A stretch of 15,091 bases of DNA from Anaerolineae bacterium (lineage in GTDB: Bacteria; Chloroflexota; Anaerolineae; B4-G1; SLSP01): assembly GCA_021159805.1 (NCBI GenBank), contig JAGHDT010000039.1, positions 1 to 15,091 of the forward strand, given 5' to 3'. The notes beneath the pieces are model-generated. The model worked only from the letters and a program-made list of their open reading frames with translations, made no database searches and was not told where the DNA came from. Positions 5,474-12,415 of this stretch are shown in pieces (the stretch's first letter is position 1; each line of letters begins with the position of its first letter). The translations under genes and the position numbers were made by a program.

Positions 5474-7987
5474 TCAACTGAGATCTCCAGAGTCCTGCCA
5501 GAAGCTAGCGACCTCAGCGCGCAGCGCCTGATGCGCTTGCTGGGTCAGATCAGGATCTGCCTCGAGCAGCTCCTCCGCCAACTCGCGAACCTCGTGAAGC
5601 AACCGCGTATCAGCGAATGCCGCCATCGGAAGCTCGGGGAATCCGCTCTGTCGTGTGCCCAGGAATTCGCCGGGACCGCGCATCTCCAGGTCCTTCTCAG
5701 CCAGAACAAACCCGTCGTTGGTGGACTCCAGTGCCTGTAGACGCTCCACAGCCGCAGCTGAAGCGCTCTCGGCCAACAACAAACAATACGATTGGTGACT
5801 GCCCCGTCCCACACGCCCGCGGAACTGGTGCAGTTGCGCCAGGCCAAACCGATCTGCACCATCAATCAACATGACTGTGGCATTGGGAATATCGATGCCC
5901 ACCTCGACGACGGATGTGGCCACCAGGACGTCCAGCTCCCCGGCCGAGAACTTGCCCATCACTGCATCCTTCTCATCAGGCCGCACGCGCCCGTGCAGCA
6001 GGCCCACCCGCAGAGTGGGGAAGACATCGCGCTGCAGCCGCTCGGCCTCGTCGACCGCAGCACGCGCGTCGATCTTGTCCGAGGCCTCAACCAACGGGTA
6101 GATGATGAAGGCCTGCCGGCCCTTGGCTACCTGGCTCTGGATAAAGGTATACGCCCGACCGCGCTCTCGAGGATGCAGGACCCGGGTACGGATCGGCTGC
6201 CGGCCCGGCGGCATCTCGTCCAGGATGGAAACATCCAAGTGTCCCCACACGGTGAGTTCCAGAGAACGGGGGATCGGCGTGGCCGTCATCACCAGCAGAT
6301 GGGGGTTGTGTCCCTTATCGCGCAGTGCCCGGCGCTGATCGACGCCGAACCGGTGCTGCTCATCAATCACCACCAGAGCCAGATCCTTGAACGTGACGGC
6401 TTCTTGGATCAGCGCATGCGTCCCCACGACGATCTGCAGGCTGCCGTCGGCCAATCCCTGAGTGATCGCATCCCGGTCAGCACCCGGCGTACTGCCGGTC
6501 AACAGACCCACCGTGGGCCGCGGTTCAGGGAAAGATTCGAACAACGCAGCAAGCCCCTTGAAGTGCTGCTCGGCCAAGATCTCCGTTGGAGCCATCATAG
6601 CCGCCTGGCAACCCTGATCAGCGCCCAAAGTCATCAGCAGCGCCGCGACCACGGTCTTGCCCGACCCGACATCCCCCTGGAGCAAGCGGGCCATTGGCTC
6701 CCCTTTCGCAAGATCGCCCATCAGCTCATCCAACGACCGCTGCTGAGCCCCGGTCAGCTCGTAAGGCAGTGCTGCCATCAGCGCGGCCGTACGAGCTGCA
6801 TCAGCCACGATCTGGCGGCCGGCCTGAGACTTCCTCAGTCGCTTCTGCCGCACCAGCCCCAATTGCAGATACAGTGTCTGCTCGAAGGCCAGCCGACGGC
6901 GAGATGCAGCCAGGTGCTCCTGACTGTCAGGCAAATGCATGCCCCAGAGCGCCCGAGAGAGCGACAGCAGGCCGTAGCGCGACCGTATATCGCCGGGTAG
7001 CGCATCGGGGACCCGATCGGCCCACGCGCTTAACACGCGCCGCATCGTGCTGCGCAGCCAGCGCTGTGTCAGCCCTTCTGTGAGTGGATAGATCGGCTGA
7101 ATCCTGGCACTGGTGACGTCAGACCGTCCCAGTATCTCGCACTCAGGCGAGGTCATTGTCAGGCGACCAAGATATTCACCGACCTTGCCGCTCACCAACA
7201 CCTGTGCACCGGACTGAATGCGATTCACCATGCCACGCCCCCGTGGCCCGAACCAGGACACCTCAATCGTGCCCGTTGTGTCCGACAGTATCGCCCGGAA
7301 CAGATACTTGCCCATATGTGTCGTCCTGCCACCTGCCTCCCAAACCGTGGCTAACACGCTCACACGCTCCCCATACGCCAGCCGGTCGATGGTCTTCAGC
7401 TGGGAGTAATCCTCGTAGCGGTGCGGCAAATGGGTGATGAAGTTCTCAATAGTCGTGATCCCCAGGTTCGCCAGCAACGCGGCGCGTTTTTCGCCAATGC
7501 CCGAGATCAAGGTCACTGGCGCGTCCAACCCCCGTCCCGAGCGCTCCAGCGCCTCGATCGGCTCTGCCACAGGCAACTCAGCCTCGGCCTGAACGGTGAT
7601 CGGGGCCTCAGCCGTCGGCTCACTCACGGATACCGCGGCCATAGGCTCAGCAGCCGCTGCGGCTGTCGCGGGTCTCTCTGCGATAGCCGCAGCGGGAGAC
7701 TCCGTAGCAGCTCGCGGAGCGGGCTCGCCAGGTCCCACCCGCAGCAGATCGCGGAGCGTGTCACCCACCTCCTGGCGCGAGACAGCGGCCGAGGCACTGT
7801 AAGCTTTCATCAAGTCTACGACAGTTTCGATCCAGCTTCCGGCATCTTCGCCGAACTTCTCTAGAGCCTGCCGGCGCCAAGTACCGGCATAGCCGGCTAG
7901 CCCGCCAGCCACTGCGCGGTCCTCGTGGCGATAGTCACGGGTCTCAAGATCCAACATCTTACCTAGTGTTTCCAGGGGTCTAGCCAT
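5474..7987 (-). CDS. recG: ATP-dependent DNA helicase RecG
   Basis: A superfamily 2 helicase that reverses stalled replication forks and migrates branched DNA. The ATG at 7987 with a GGGAG site five bases upstream gives 837 residues, longer than the roughly 690 of E. coli RecG. The extra length is N-terminal: a helical segment (about 1-82) and an Ala/Glu/Pro-rich linker (about 83-150). Then come the wedge/OB part opening with VTLISGIGEKRAALLANLGI, Walker A GDVGSGKT at 438-445, DEQHRFGV at 542-549, TATPIPRSL from 568, and near the end FRGRVGRG (motif VI) and EMRGPGEFLGTRQSG, a RecG signature. The gene lies 138 bases past a DegV gene. That gap holds a 26-bp palindrome (8075-8100) and a leader hairpin (arms 8006-8012 and 8028-8034). 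coaD follows 20 bases after the stop. Confidence 0.97.
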   Translation of the reverse strand: MARPLETLGKMLDLETRDYRHEDRAVAGGLAGYAGTWRRQALEKFGEDAGSWIETVVDLMKAYSASAAVSRQEVGDTLRDLLRVGPGEPAPRAATESPAAAIAERPATAAAAAEPMAAVSVSEPTAEAPITVQAEAELPVAEPIEALERSGRGLDAPVTLISGIGEKRAALLANLGITTIENFITHLPHRYEDYSQLKTIDRLAYGERVSVLATVWEAGGRTTHMGKYLFRAILSDTTGTIEVSWFGPRGRGMVNRIQSGAQVLVSGKVGEYLGRLTMTSPECEILGRSDVTSARIQPIYPLTEGLTQRWLRSTMRRVLSAWADRVPDALPGDIRSRYGLLSLSRALWGMHLPDSQEHLAASRRRLAFEQTLYLQLGLVRQKRLRKSQAGRQIVADAARTAALMAALPYELTGAQQRSLDELMGDLAKGEPMARLLQGDVGSGKTVVAALLMTLGADQGCQAAMMAPTEILAEQHFKGLAALFESFPEPRPTVGLLTGSTPGADRDAITQGLADGSLQIVVGTHALIQEAVTFKDLALVVIDEQHRFGVDQRRALRDKGHNPHLLVMTATPIPRSLELTVWGHLDVSILDEMPPGRQPIRTRVLHPRERGRAYTFIQSQVAKGRQAFIIYPLVEASDKIDARAAVDEAERLQRDVFPTLRVGLLHGRVRPDEKDAVMGKFSAGELDVLVATSVVEVGIDIPNATVMLIDGADRFGLAQLHQFRGRVGRGSHQSYCLLLAESASAAAVERLQALESTNDGFVLAEKDLEMRGPGEFLGTRQSGFPELPMAAFADTRLLHEVRELAEELLEADPDLTQQAHQALRAEVASFWQDSGDLS

Positions 7988-8074
7988 GCTCTCTCCCAAC
8001 CTCAAACAGCCGAACCAATCGGTCCGCCGGCTGTCGTCCAAAGTACAGCAGAAGACCAGACAGCCTCTGCCGGC

Positions 8075-8100
8075 GTGTCGGCCGACATGTCGGCCGACAC
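8075..8100. repeat. 26-bp perfect palindrome made of two 12-bp palindromes
   Basis: TGTCGGCCGACA is itself a perfect 12-bp palindrome and occurs twice in direct contact (8076-8087 and 8088-8099). One flanking base on each side (G 8075, C 8100) makes the whole 26 bp self-complementary. It lies in the 138-bp gap between the DegV gene and recG, 88 bases upstream of the recG start. No T run follows it on either strand, so it is not a typical terminator. A double operator for a dimeric repressor, or a cruciform or RNA hairpin, would fit. A TTATAC just upstream on the minus strand (8107-8102) could be a -10, but no matching -35 is seen. Confidence 0.85.
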
Positions 8101-8125
8101 CGTATAACAGTCATTCGCATCAAGA

Positions 8126-8974
8126 TCATTCAGACATGAGTAAGGCTACGCCTACGCAACCTGGACCAACGTGCGTAGCGAAGGCGGGGCCAACACTAAC
8201 CACCGGGATCTCCATCCTGGGCAGCAAAGCAGAGAACTCATCCTCTAGCTGTGCAACGGAAACTGCCGAAGCCCCTGAATGGAGGATCGCCAATCGCTCC
8301 AGCGGAAAAGCGCGCTTCGCCTGGAGTACTAGGAACTGCAGTCCGCGCCGGTGCGTCCGCACGCGCCCTGATTGCCGAACTTCACCGCCCTCCAGCGCAA
8401 TCAAGGACTTGACGCTCAGTAAACTCGCCACGGCACTTGAGATCCAGCCAACACGCCCGCTGCGCCGCAGATACTCAATGGAGTCAATCACACCCAAGAT
8501 GCGCGTCCGCGCCCGCAATGAGATCACCTGATGGATGATCTGCGGGACAGGCGTACCGCGGGCGAGTAGTTCCGCTGCGCGCACCACCAGCCAGCCCAGT
8601 CCCATCGAAACCTGTGTCCCATCAACCACGTGGACCCGTGCGCCCTTGAATTCCTGCGCCGCGATCAGCGCGTGATCATGTAGACTGCTCAACGTTGAGG
8701 CCGTAAGGATCGCGATAATCTCTTCAGCCCCCTCAGCAGCCAGCTGCGCATAGACTCGCGTGAACTCCTGAGGCGCAGGTGCCGCCGTCGTGGGGAGAAC
8801 CCGCGAATGCGATAGTTCGCCGTAGAACCAGTCGAGATCGAGCGTGCCGTCGTCCAGACGCGTCTCGCCATTGAGCGACACATGAATCGGAACAACGCCG
8901 ATCTCGAGCCGCGTTACGTAAGCTTGAGGCAAGTCGGCTGCGCTATCGGTGAGAATACGCACCGTCCGCGCCAT
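8126..8974 (-). CDS. DegV family fatty acid-binding protein (FakB-like), second of a pair
   Basis: A 282-residue DegV-fold protein. FakB/DegV proteins hold one fatty acid and present its carboxylate to FakA for phosphorylation. Seen here are ILTDSAADLP with the DSAADLP motif at 10-16, PTTAAPAPQEF (counterpart of TSQPSPxEF, a carboxylate-binding region), the central VVDGTQVSMGLGWLV and SIEYLRRSGRVGWISS, typical of the family, and the C-terminal GPAFATHVGPGCVGVAL. The ATG at 8974 is chosen over an in-frame GTG at 8986 because GGAGG lies five bases upstream. That ribosome binding site overlaps the stop of the preceding DegV gene, so the two are translationally coupled. With fakA just upstream, a role as a FakA acyl carrier is a reasonable inference. 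The bound fatty acid is unknown. Confidence 0.88.
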   Translation of the reverse strand: MARTVRILTDSAADLPQAYVTRLEIGVVPIHVSLNGETRLDDGTLDLDWFYGELSHSRVLPTTAAPAPQEFTRVYAQLAAEGAEEIIAILTASTLSSLHDHALIAAQEFKGARVHVVDGTQVSMGLGWLVVRAAELLARGTPVPQIIHQVISLRARTRILGVIDSIEYLRRSGRVGWISSAVASLLSVKSLIALEGGEVRQSGRVRTHRRGLQFLVLQAKRAFPLERLAILHSGASAVSVAQLEDEFSALLPRMEIPVVSVGPAFATHVGPGCVGVALLMSE

Positions 8975-8976
8975 AC

Positions 8977-9846
8977 CTACCTCCACACCCCCTCGTAGAT
9001 CACCAACCCCAGCCCCTCCGGCCCGATGTGGGACGCAACAATTGGGTCGTAAGCAATGACCGGGATCTCCACCGACGGCGCGATCTGCTCCATCCGCCCT
9101 TTCAGATCCGATACCTCGCTGTCCAGCGTCCTGTAACCGTGCAAGATGACCAACCTTTGAATTCGCGAGAACTCCGAGGCAAACTCCACCAGTTTATCCA
9201 AAGCGCGCTCCGGTCGCCGGCTCTTCTCCGTCGGGATGACGTCCCCCTCCTCCATCGCGATGAATGGATGGATCTTGAGCATGGCGCCCAGGATCGCCTG
9301 CATCGACGTAATCTTTCCGCTGCGGTAGAGATAATCCAGCGTATGCGAGATCATCACCACATAAGTACGAGGGATCATCCCCCGAATCAGCCTCACGACC
9401 TCCGGTAGCGGAAGATCCCCACGCTGCAGGAGTTCGCCCGCCCTTTCCAGCAGAATTCCCAGTCCCACAGATACGGACTGAGAATCGAGGATGGTAATGT
9501 CACAGCGACCCATGAAGTCGCGGGCTGCAGTTCGCGCATTCTGCACCACCGGGCTCAACCGCCCCGACGAGAGAATCACCAACATACGATTGGTGCGATA
9601 CAGCGAGCGTTCGAACGCAGCGCGAAAATCGTCCGGAGACGGCCCCACGATCTCAATAAGCCCCCGTGTTTCGTGCGACTCAGCCAGAACACCGATATGC
9701 CCCGGGGTCTGCTGATCGTACATGAAGCTCTTGTTGCCCACCCGCCCCACGATCGGCAGTGCCGTGATGTTCAACTCACGGAACCGCTCTAGCGGCAAGA
9801 TTGCCGTGCCGTCCGTGATGAGATGTATCTGAGAGTTCCCAGCCAC
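8977..9846 (-). CDS. DegV family protein (FakB-like), diverged first member of the pair
   Basis: A 289-residue DegV-fold protein. The overall family pattern is kept: VILSSGRLSPVVQNARTAA, ILDSQSVSVGLGILLERAGE, HTLDYLYRSGKITSMQAIL and the C-terminal VIAYDPIVASHIGPEGLGLV. The N-terminal signature is altered: DGTAILP (12-18) in place of DSxADLP, and the TSQPSP segment reads IVGPSPDDF. Those positions contact the fatty acid head group in characterised FakB proteins, so ligand or partner specificity may differ. The start is GTG at 9846 with AGGAG seven bases upstream. A promoter (9866-9893) and a terminator-like hairpin (9894-9913) lie between it and fakA. It could be a second FakB with another acyl preference, or a protein no longer used for phosphorylation. 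Confidence 0.85.
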   Translation of the reverse strand: MAGNSQIHLITDGTAILPLERFRELNITALPIVGRVGNKSFMYDQQTPGHIGVLAESHETRGLIEIVGPSPDDFRAAFERSLYRTNRMLVILSSGRLSPVVQNARTAARDFMGRCDITILDSQSVSVGLGILLERAGELLQRGDLPLPEVVRLIRGMIPRTYVVMISHTLDYLYRSGKITSMQAILGAMLKIHPFIAMEEGDVIPTEKSRRPERALDKLVEFASEFSRIQRLVILHGYRTLDSEVSDLKGRMEQIAPSVEIPVIAYDPIVASHIGPEGLGLVIYEGVWR

Positions 9847-9865
9847 GCAGACGCTCCTGACCTAG

Positions 9866-9893
9866 ATTATGAGCCAGCGACGAACAAATGCAA
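9866..9893 (-). promoter_or_regulatory. Promoter for the DegV pair
   Basis: On the minus strand, TTGCAT (9893-9888), a 16-bp spacer and CATAAT (9871-9866). The start point would be near 9859, only 13 bases before the GTG start, which would put part of the ribosome binding site at the very 5' end. The -35 directly abuts the hairpin at 9894-9913. Confidence 0.45.
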
Positions 9894-9913
9894 GTGGCGC
9901 CGGCTGACGCCAC
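9887..9913 (-). terminator. Hairpin after fakA
   Basis: Stem GTGGCG (9894-9899) with CGCCAC (9908-9913) and an eight-base loop. On the minus strand it is followed by TTGCATTTGTT, which is T-rich but interrupted. It lies 89 bases past the fakA stop. A partial terminator allowing some read-through into the DegV genes is plausible. Confidence 0.45.
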
Positions 9914-10001
9914 CGATCAACACGGGATCCCGTTGACATTGGCGCTGTGAAGTTTTGGCAGCGGCGCCGTCCCATCAGAGCCAACCGTCCAGGCCCCGGC
10001 C

Positions 10002-11696
10002 TCACTCAATCGAGATGATATAAGGATAGTGAGGCTGGCCCCCTGTGACCACCTCAAACTCCAGGTCTGCGTAGGCTTCCGCGAGGTTACTGGCAAGGTC
10101 CTGAGCCTGAGACTCAACAACCTGTTCACCGTAATAAAGCGTCACCAGTTCGCGACCGTCAAGGTCAGCTTCGGCCAGCAGCCAATGCACCGCTTCATCA
10201 AAGGATTTGGCGTCGACCACGAGTTCGTCCTCCAGCAGGCCGATCGCATCACCCTCGTGGACATCGATTCCGTTGAGCCGCACTTCACGCGTCGCCCACG
10301 TGATCTCGCCCGTGATCACGTCGAGCGAAGACTCCTTCATCGCCTCCGCGTTTGCCTCCAGAGAAACGCTCTGATCCAGTGCCAACAAAGCCGAAACGCC
10401 CTGAGGAATCGAGTGGGTAGACACAACCCTCACGTGCTTGTCACTCACCCCAACTACCTGTTGAGCCGACATCAGTATGTTCTTGTTGTTCGGCAGGATA
10501 ATAACGTCGTCGGAAGCCGTCTGCTCCACAGCGTCCAGGATCTGGGCCGTACTCGGGTTCATCGTCTGGCCGCCCTCAACCACGGCCGTGGCGCCCAGAC
10601 TGCGGAAGACATTAATCAGCCCCTCACCGGCCGCCACCACGACCACACTGATGGCCGGCGGCGTTTCCGAGGCCAATAGCCCTACCGGCATCCGCAGAGT
10701 CGGCTCCGCTATGGGGCTTGCAGCCCGCGAAGCGCTGTAGGCCTCAAACTGAGCCTGCATATCCTCGACCACGACATCGCTGATCGACCCGAATTGCGCC
10801 CCCAAGGTGATTGGTTTGCCGGGGTCCGCCACGTGAACGTGGACCTTGACGACAAGTTCGTCTCCTACAGTGAGGGGGCAGTCCCCCATAGCTTCGATAC
10901 CGGCGCGCATCTTAGCGACATCAATGTCCTTACCCATAACGATGAACTGAACATCATAGGGATAGTCGCTGTCAAATTCCAGGGCTTCATCACCCTCCGG
11001 GTGAGCATCAAGATGGAGATGGGAAAGATCTCCCTCGTGAGCCATCAGATCGGCCACAGGCAAGCCCTTAAGATCACGCAGCATCCCTTCGAAGATCACG
11101 TAGAGTCCTTGGCCACCGGCATCCACAACACCGGCCTGACGCAGCACCGGGAGCAGCGACGGGGTTCTGGCAACAGACGCCTTCGCGCTCGCGACCATAC
11201 GCTCAAAGATCTCGACGATATCGTCGGTCTCCTCGGCGGCGATTGCCGTCTCCTCAGAGACATCCCGCACCACGGTGAGAATCGTGCCCTCAACGGGCTT
11301 CACCACGCCTTTGTACGCCGTCTCGGCAGCCACACGCATCGCAACAGCGATGCTTTCGGCCGTAAGGGTGGCGTGACCATCCTGCCCGTGAGCAAAGCCT
11401 CTCCAGATCTGTGACAGGATCACACCGGAGTTTCCGCGCGCCCCCATCAACGCCCCATGCGCCAATCGTGACATCAGCTTCCCAACGTGCGCCTCCTCCA
11501 TGTCGGCAATCTCATCCCACACCGACGCCATCGTGAGCATCATATTGGTCCCGGTATCTCCATCAGGTACAGGGAACACATTGAGTGCATTGATCTGCTC
11601 TTGGTGCTGACGCAACCAAGACAACGCAGCCAAGATCATCAGCTTCAATCGGTGCCCATCCAGAGCACGGATGACATCACCTTCTGGAACGCTCAC
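10002..11696 (-). CDS. fakA: Fatty acid kinase catalytic subunit FakA (DAK2 domain)
   Basis: Phosphorylates fatty acids bound to FakB/DegV proteins to acyl-phosphates, the entry of exogenous or recycled fatty acids into phospholipid synthesis. The 564-residue protein has an N-terminal Dak2 kinase domain with NVFPVPDGDTGTNM (Mg-ATP-binding aspartates in PDGDTGTN at 44-51), GARGNSGVILSQIWRGF at 85-101 and VVDAGGQGL. The middle domain has DYPYDVQFIV and VKVHVHVADPGK, the His region needed for activity in FakA. The C-terminal DegV-like/YloV domain ends with LVTLYYGEQV. Length matches family members near 550. The GTG at 11696 has a strong AGGGAGG site, while a GTG at 11723 has none. The stop of the upstream Asp23-like gene lies within that site, so translation is coupled. 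Two DegV partners follow. Confidence 0.95.
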   Translation of the reverse strand: MSVPEGDVIRALDGHRLKLMILAALSWLRQHQEQINALNVFPVPDGDTGTNMMLTMASVWDEIADMEEAHVGKLMSRLAHGALMGARGNSGVILSQIWRGFAHGQDGHATLTAESIAVAMRVAAETAYKGVVKPVEGTILTVVRDVSEETAIAAEETDDIVEIFERMVASAKASVARTPSLLPVLRQAGVVDAGGQGLYVIFEGMLRDLKGLPVADLMAHEGDLSHLHLDAHPEGDEALEFDSDYPYDVQFIVMGKDIDVAKMRAGIEAMGDCPLTVGDELVVKVHVHVADPGKPITLGAQFGSISDVVVEDMQAQFEAYSASRAASPIAEPTLRMPVGLLASETPPAISVVVVAAGEGLINVFRSLGATAVVEGGQTMNPSTAQILDAVEQTASDDVIILPNNKNILMSAQQVVGVSDKHVRVVSTHSIPQGVSALLALDQSVSLEANAEAMKESSLDVITGEITWATREVRLNGIDVHEGDAIGLLEDELVVDAKSFDEAVHWLLAEADLDGRELVTLYYGEQVVESQAQDLASNLAEAYADLEFEVVTGGQPHYPYIISIE

Positions 11697-11704
11697 GATG
11701 GAAT

Positions 11705-11711
11705 CCTCCCT
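11705..11711 (-). promoter_or_regulatory. fakA ribosome binding site overlapping an upstream stop codon
   Basis: AGGGAGG on the minus strand. The TAG stop (11712-11710) of the Asp23-like gene supplies its first bases, and the fakA GTG follows eight bases later. This sets the fakA start and points to translational coupling. Confidence 0.75.
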
Positions 11712-12066
11712 AGCCAAGATCACTCACTCGAAGCGCCTGAACGTGGACGGTCACCTCGGCCACTGGCAGTTCAAGCGCTCGCTCGACCTGGTACTTCACC
11801 ACGTCTTTGATGCTCTCCGCCACAGTGGAGATGCGCGTCCCATATTCTACCACGACATAGAGCTCAACCGTGATCTCCCCATCGTGTACGGTGACTTCCA
11901 CACCGCGTTTTCGGTCAGTGGACAATATGTCGGCTAGACCCGTGGCGAAGTTCCGGGGCACCGTCCCAACTACACCGTAGCACGTCTGAACTGCCTCACT
12001 AACAATCGAGGCGATTGCAGCCTGCGCGACGTCGATCTTACCTCTGGCCTCTAGCGTATCGCTCAT
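11710..12066 (-). CDS. Asp23/Gls24 family protein (copy upstream of fakA)
   Basis: A 118-residue Asp23/Gls24 family protein with the usual course: GKIDVAQAAIASIVSEAVQT, then GVVGTVPR, the central VEVTVHDGEITVELYVVVEYG, and the C-terminal VKYQVERALELPVAEVTVHV. This small type is regularly found directly upstream of fakA (yloU-yloV in Bacillus). Two ATG codons adjoin. The second (12066) is favoured because GGAGG would be only one base from the first. The gene starts an operon with fakA and is divergent from rpmB, with a 72-bp shared intergenic region. Its own promoter is unclear: a TATCAT lies opposite the rpmB -10, without a good -35. Confidence 0.9.
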   Translation of the reverse strand: MSDTLEARGKIDVAQAAIASIVSEAVQTCYGVVGTVPRNFATGLADILSTDRKRGVEVTVHDGEITVELYVVVEYGTRISTVAESIKDVVKYQVERALELPVAEVTVHVQALRVSDLG

Positions 12067-12080
12067 CATGCCTCCCGCAG

Positions 12081-12108
12081 TTGATTCTCTCAGCCTTTGT
12101 GGTATGAT
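12081..12108 (+). promoter_or_regulatory. Promoter for rpmB
   Basis: TTGATT (12081-12086), a 16-bp spacer and TATGAT (12103-12108). The start point near 12115 gives a leader of about 24 bases that includes the AGAGGTGG ribosome binding site. Confidence 0.65.
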
Positions 12109-12138
12109 AGCTCAGTCATCGAAAAAAAGAGGTGGATT

Positions 12139-12324
12139 ATGGCAAAGTGTGAAATCTGCGGCAAGAGCCCGATGTTTGGGCACAACGTAAGTCACTCGAA
12201 GCATAGAACCAACCGAAAGTTCCGTCCGAATGTCCAGCGGAAGCGCGTGATGATCGATGGTGAATACCGTCGGCTTCACATCTGCACCCGCTGTATTCGA
12301 ACGCTGTCCCGTGGAAAGCGGTAG
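12139..12324 (+). CDS. rpmB: 50S ribosomal protein L28 (bL28)
   Basis: A 61-residue basic protein of the large ribosomal subunit, the only clear plus-strand gene. The sequence MAKCEICGKSPMFGHNVSHS and the following KHRTNRKFRPNVQ are typical. Cysteines at 4, 7, 49 and 52 (CEIC and CTRC) mark the zinc-binding form. The open frame reaches back to 12097, but the ATG at 12139 gives the standard N terminus, has an AGAGGTGG site at good spacing and follows a promoter at 12081-12108. The gene is divergent from the Asp23-like/fakA operon and convergent with rpe, with a long hairpin between. Confidence 0.97.
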   Translation: MAKCEICGKSPMFGHNVSHSKHRTNRKFRPNVQRKRVMIDGEYRRLHICTRCIRTLSRGKR

Positions 12325-12348
12325 ACTTCGCAAAGTCCACATCGTGAG

Positions 12349-12390
12349 ACAAGACTCCATTCGCTAGAAACTGCGCGAATGGAGTCTTGT
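12349..12390 (+). terminator. Hairpin terminator between convergent rpmB and rpe
   Basis: A perfect 16-bp stem (arms 12349-12364 and 12375-12390) around a 10-base loop. On the plus strand the stem ends in TTGT and is followed by TTGTTGTCGG, a usable T-rich tail. On the minus strand the tail has no T run, so it serves rpmB best. It begins 24 bases after the rpmB stop and ends 25 bases before the rpe stop. Confidence 0.85.
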
Positions 12391-12415
12391 TTGTTGTCGG
12401 ATTCCGCCGCATTCC

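Noticed and set aside
5792..7000. Plus-strand frame of 402 residues opposite recG
   Set aside because: His/Gln/Arg-rich with no recognisable family; antisense shadow of the clearly real recG.
8006..8034. Seven-base-pair leader hairpin (ACAGCCG/CGGCTGT) just upstream of recG as a riboswitch
   Set aside because: No known riboswitch consensus is visible and the structure is small; mentioned only as a feature of the recG leader.
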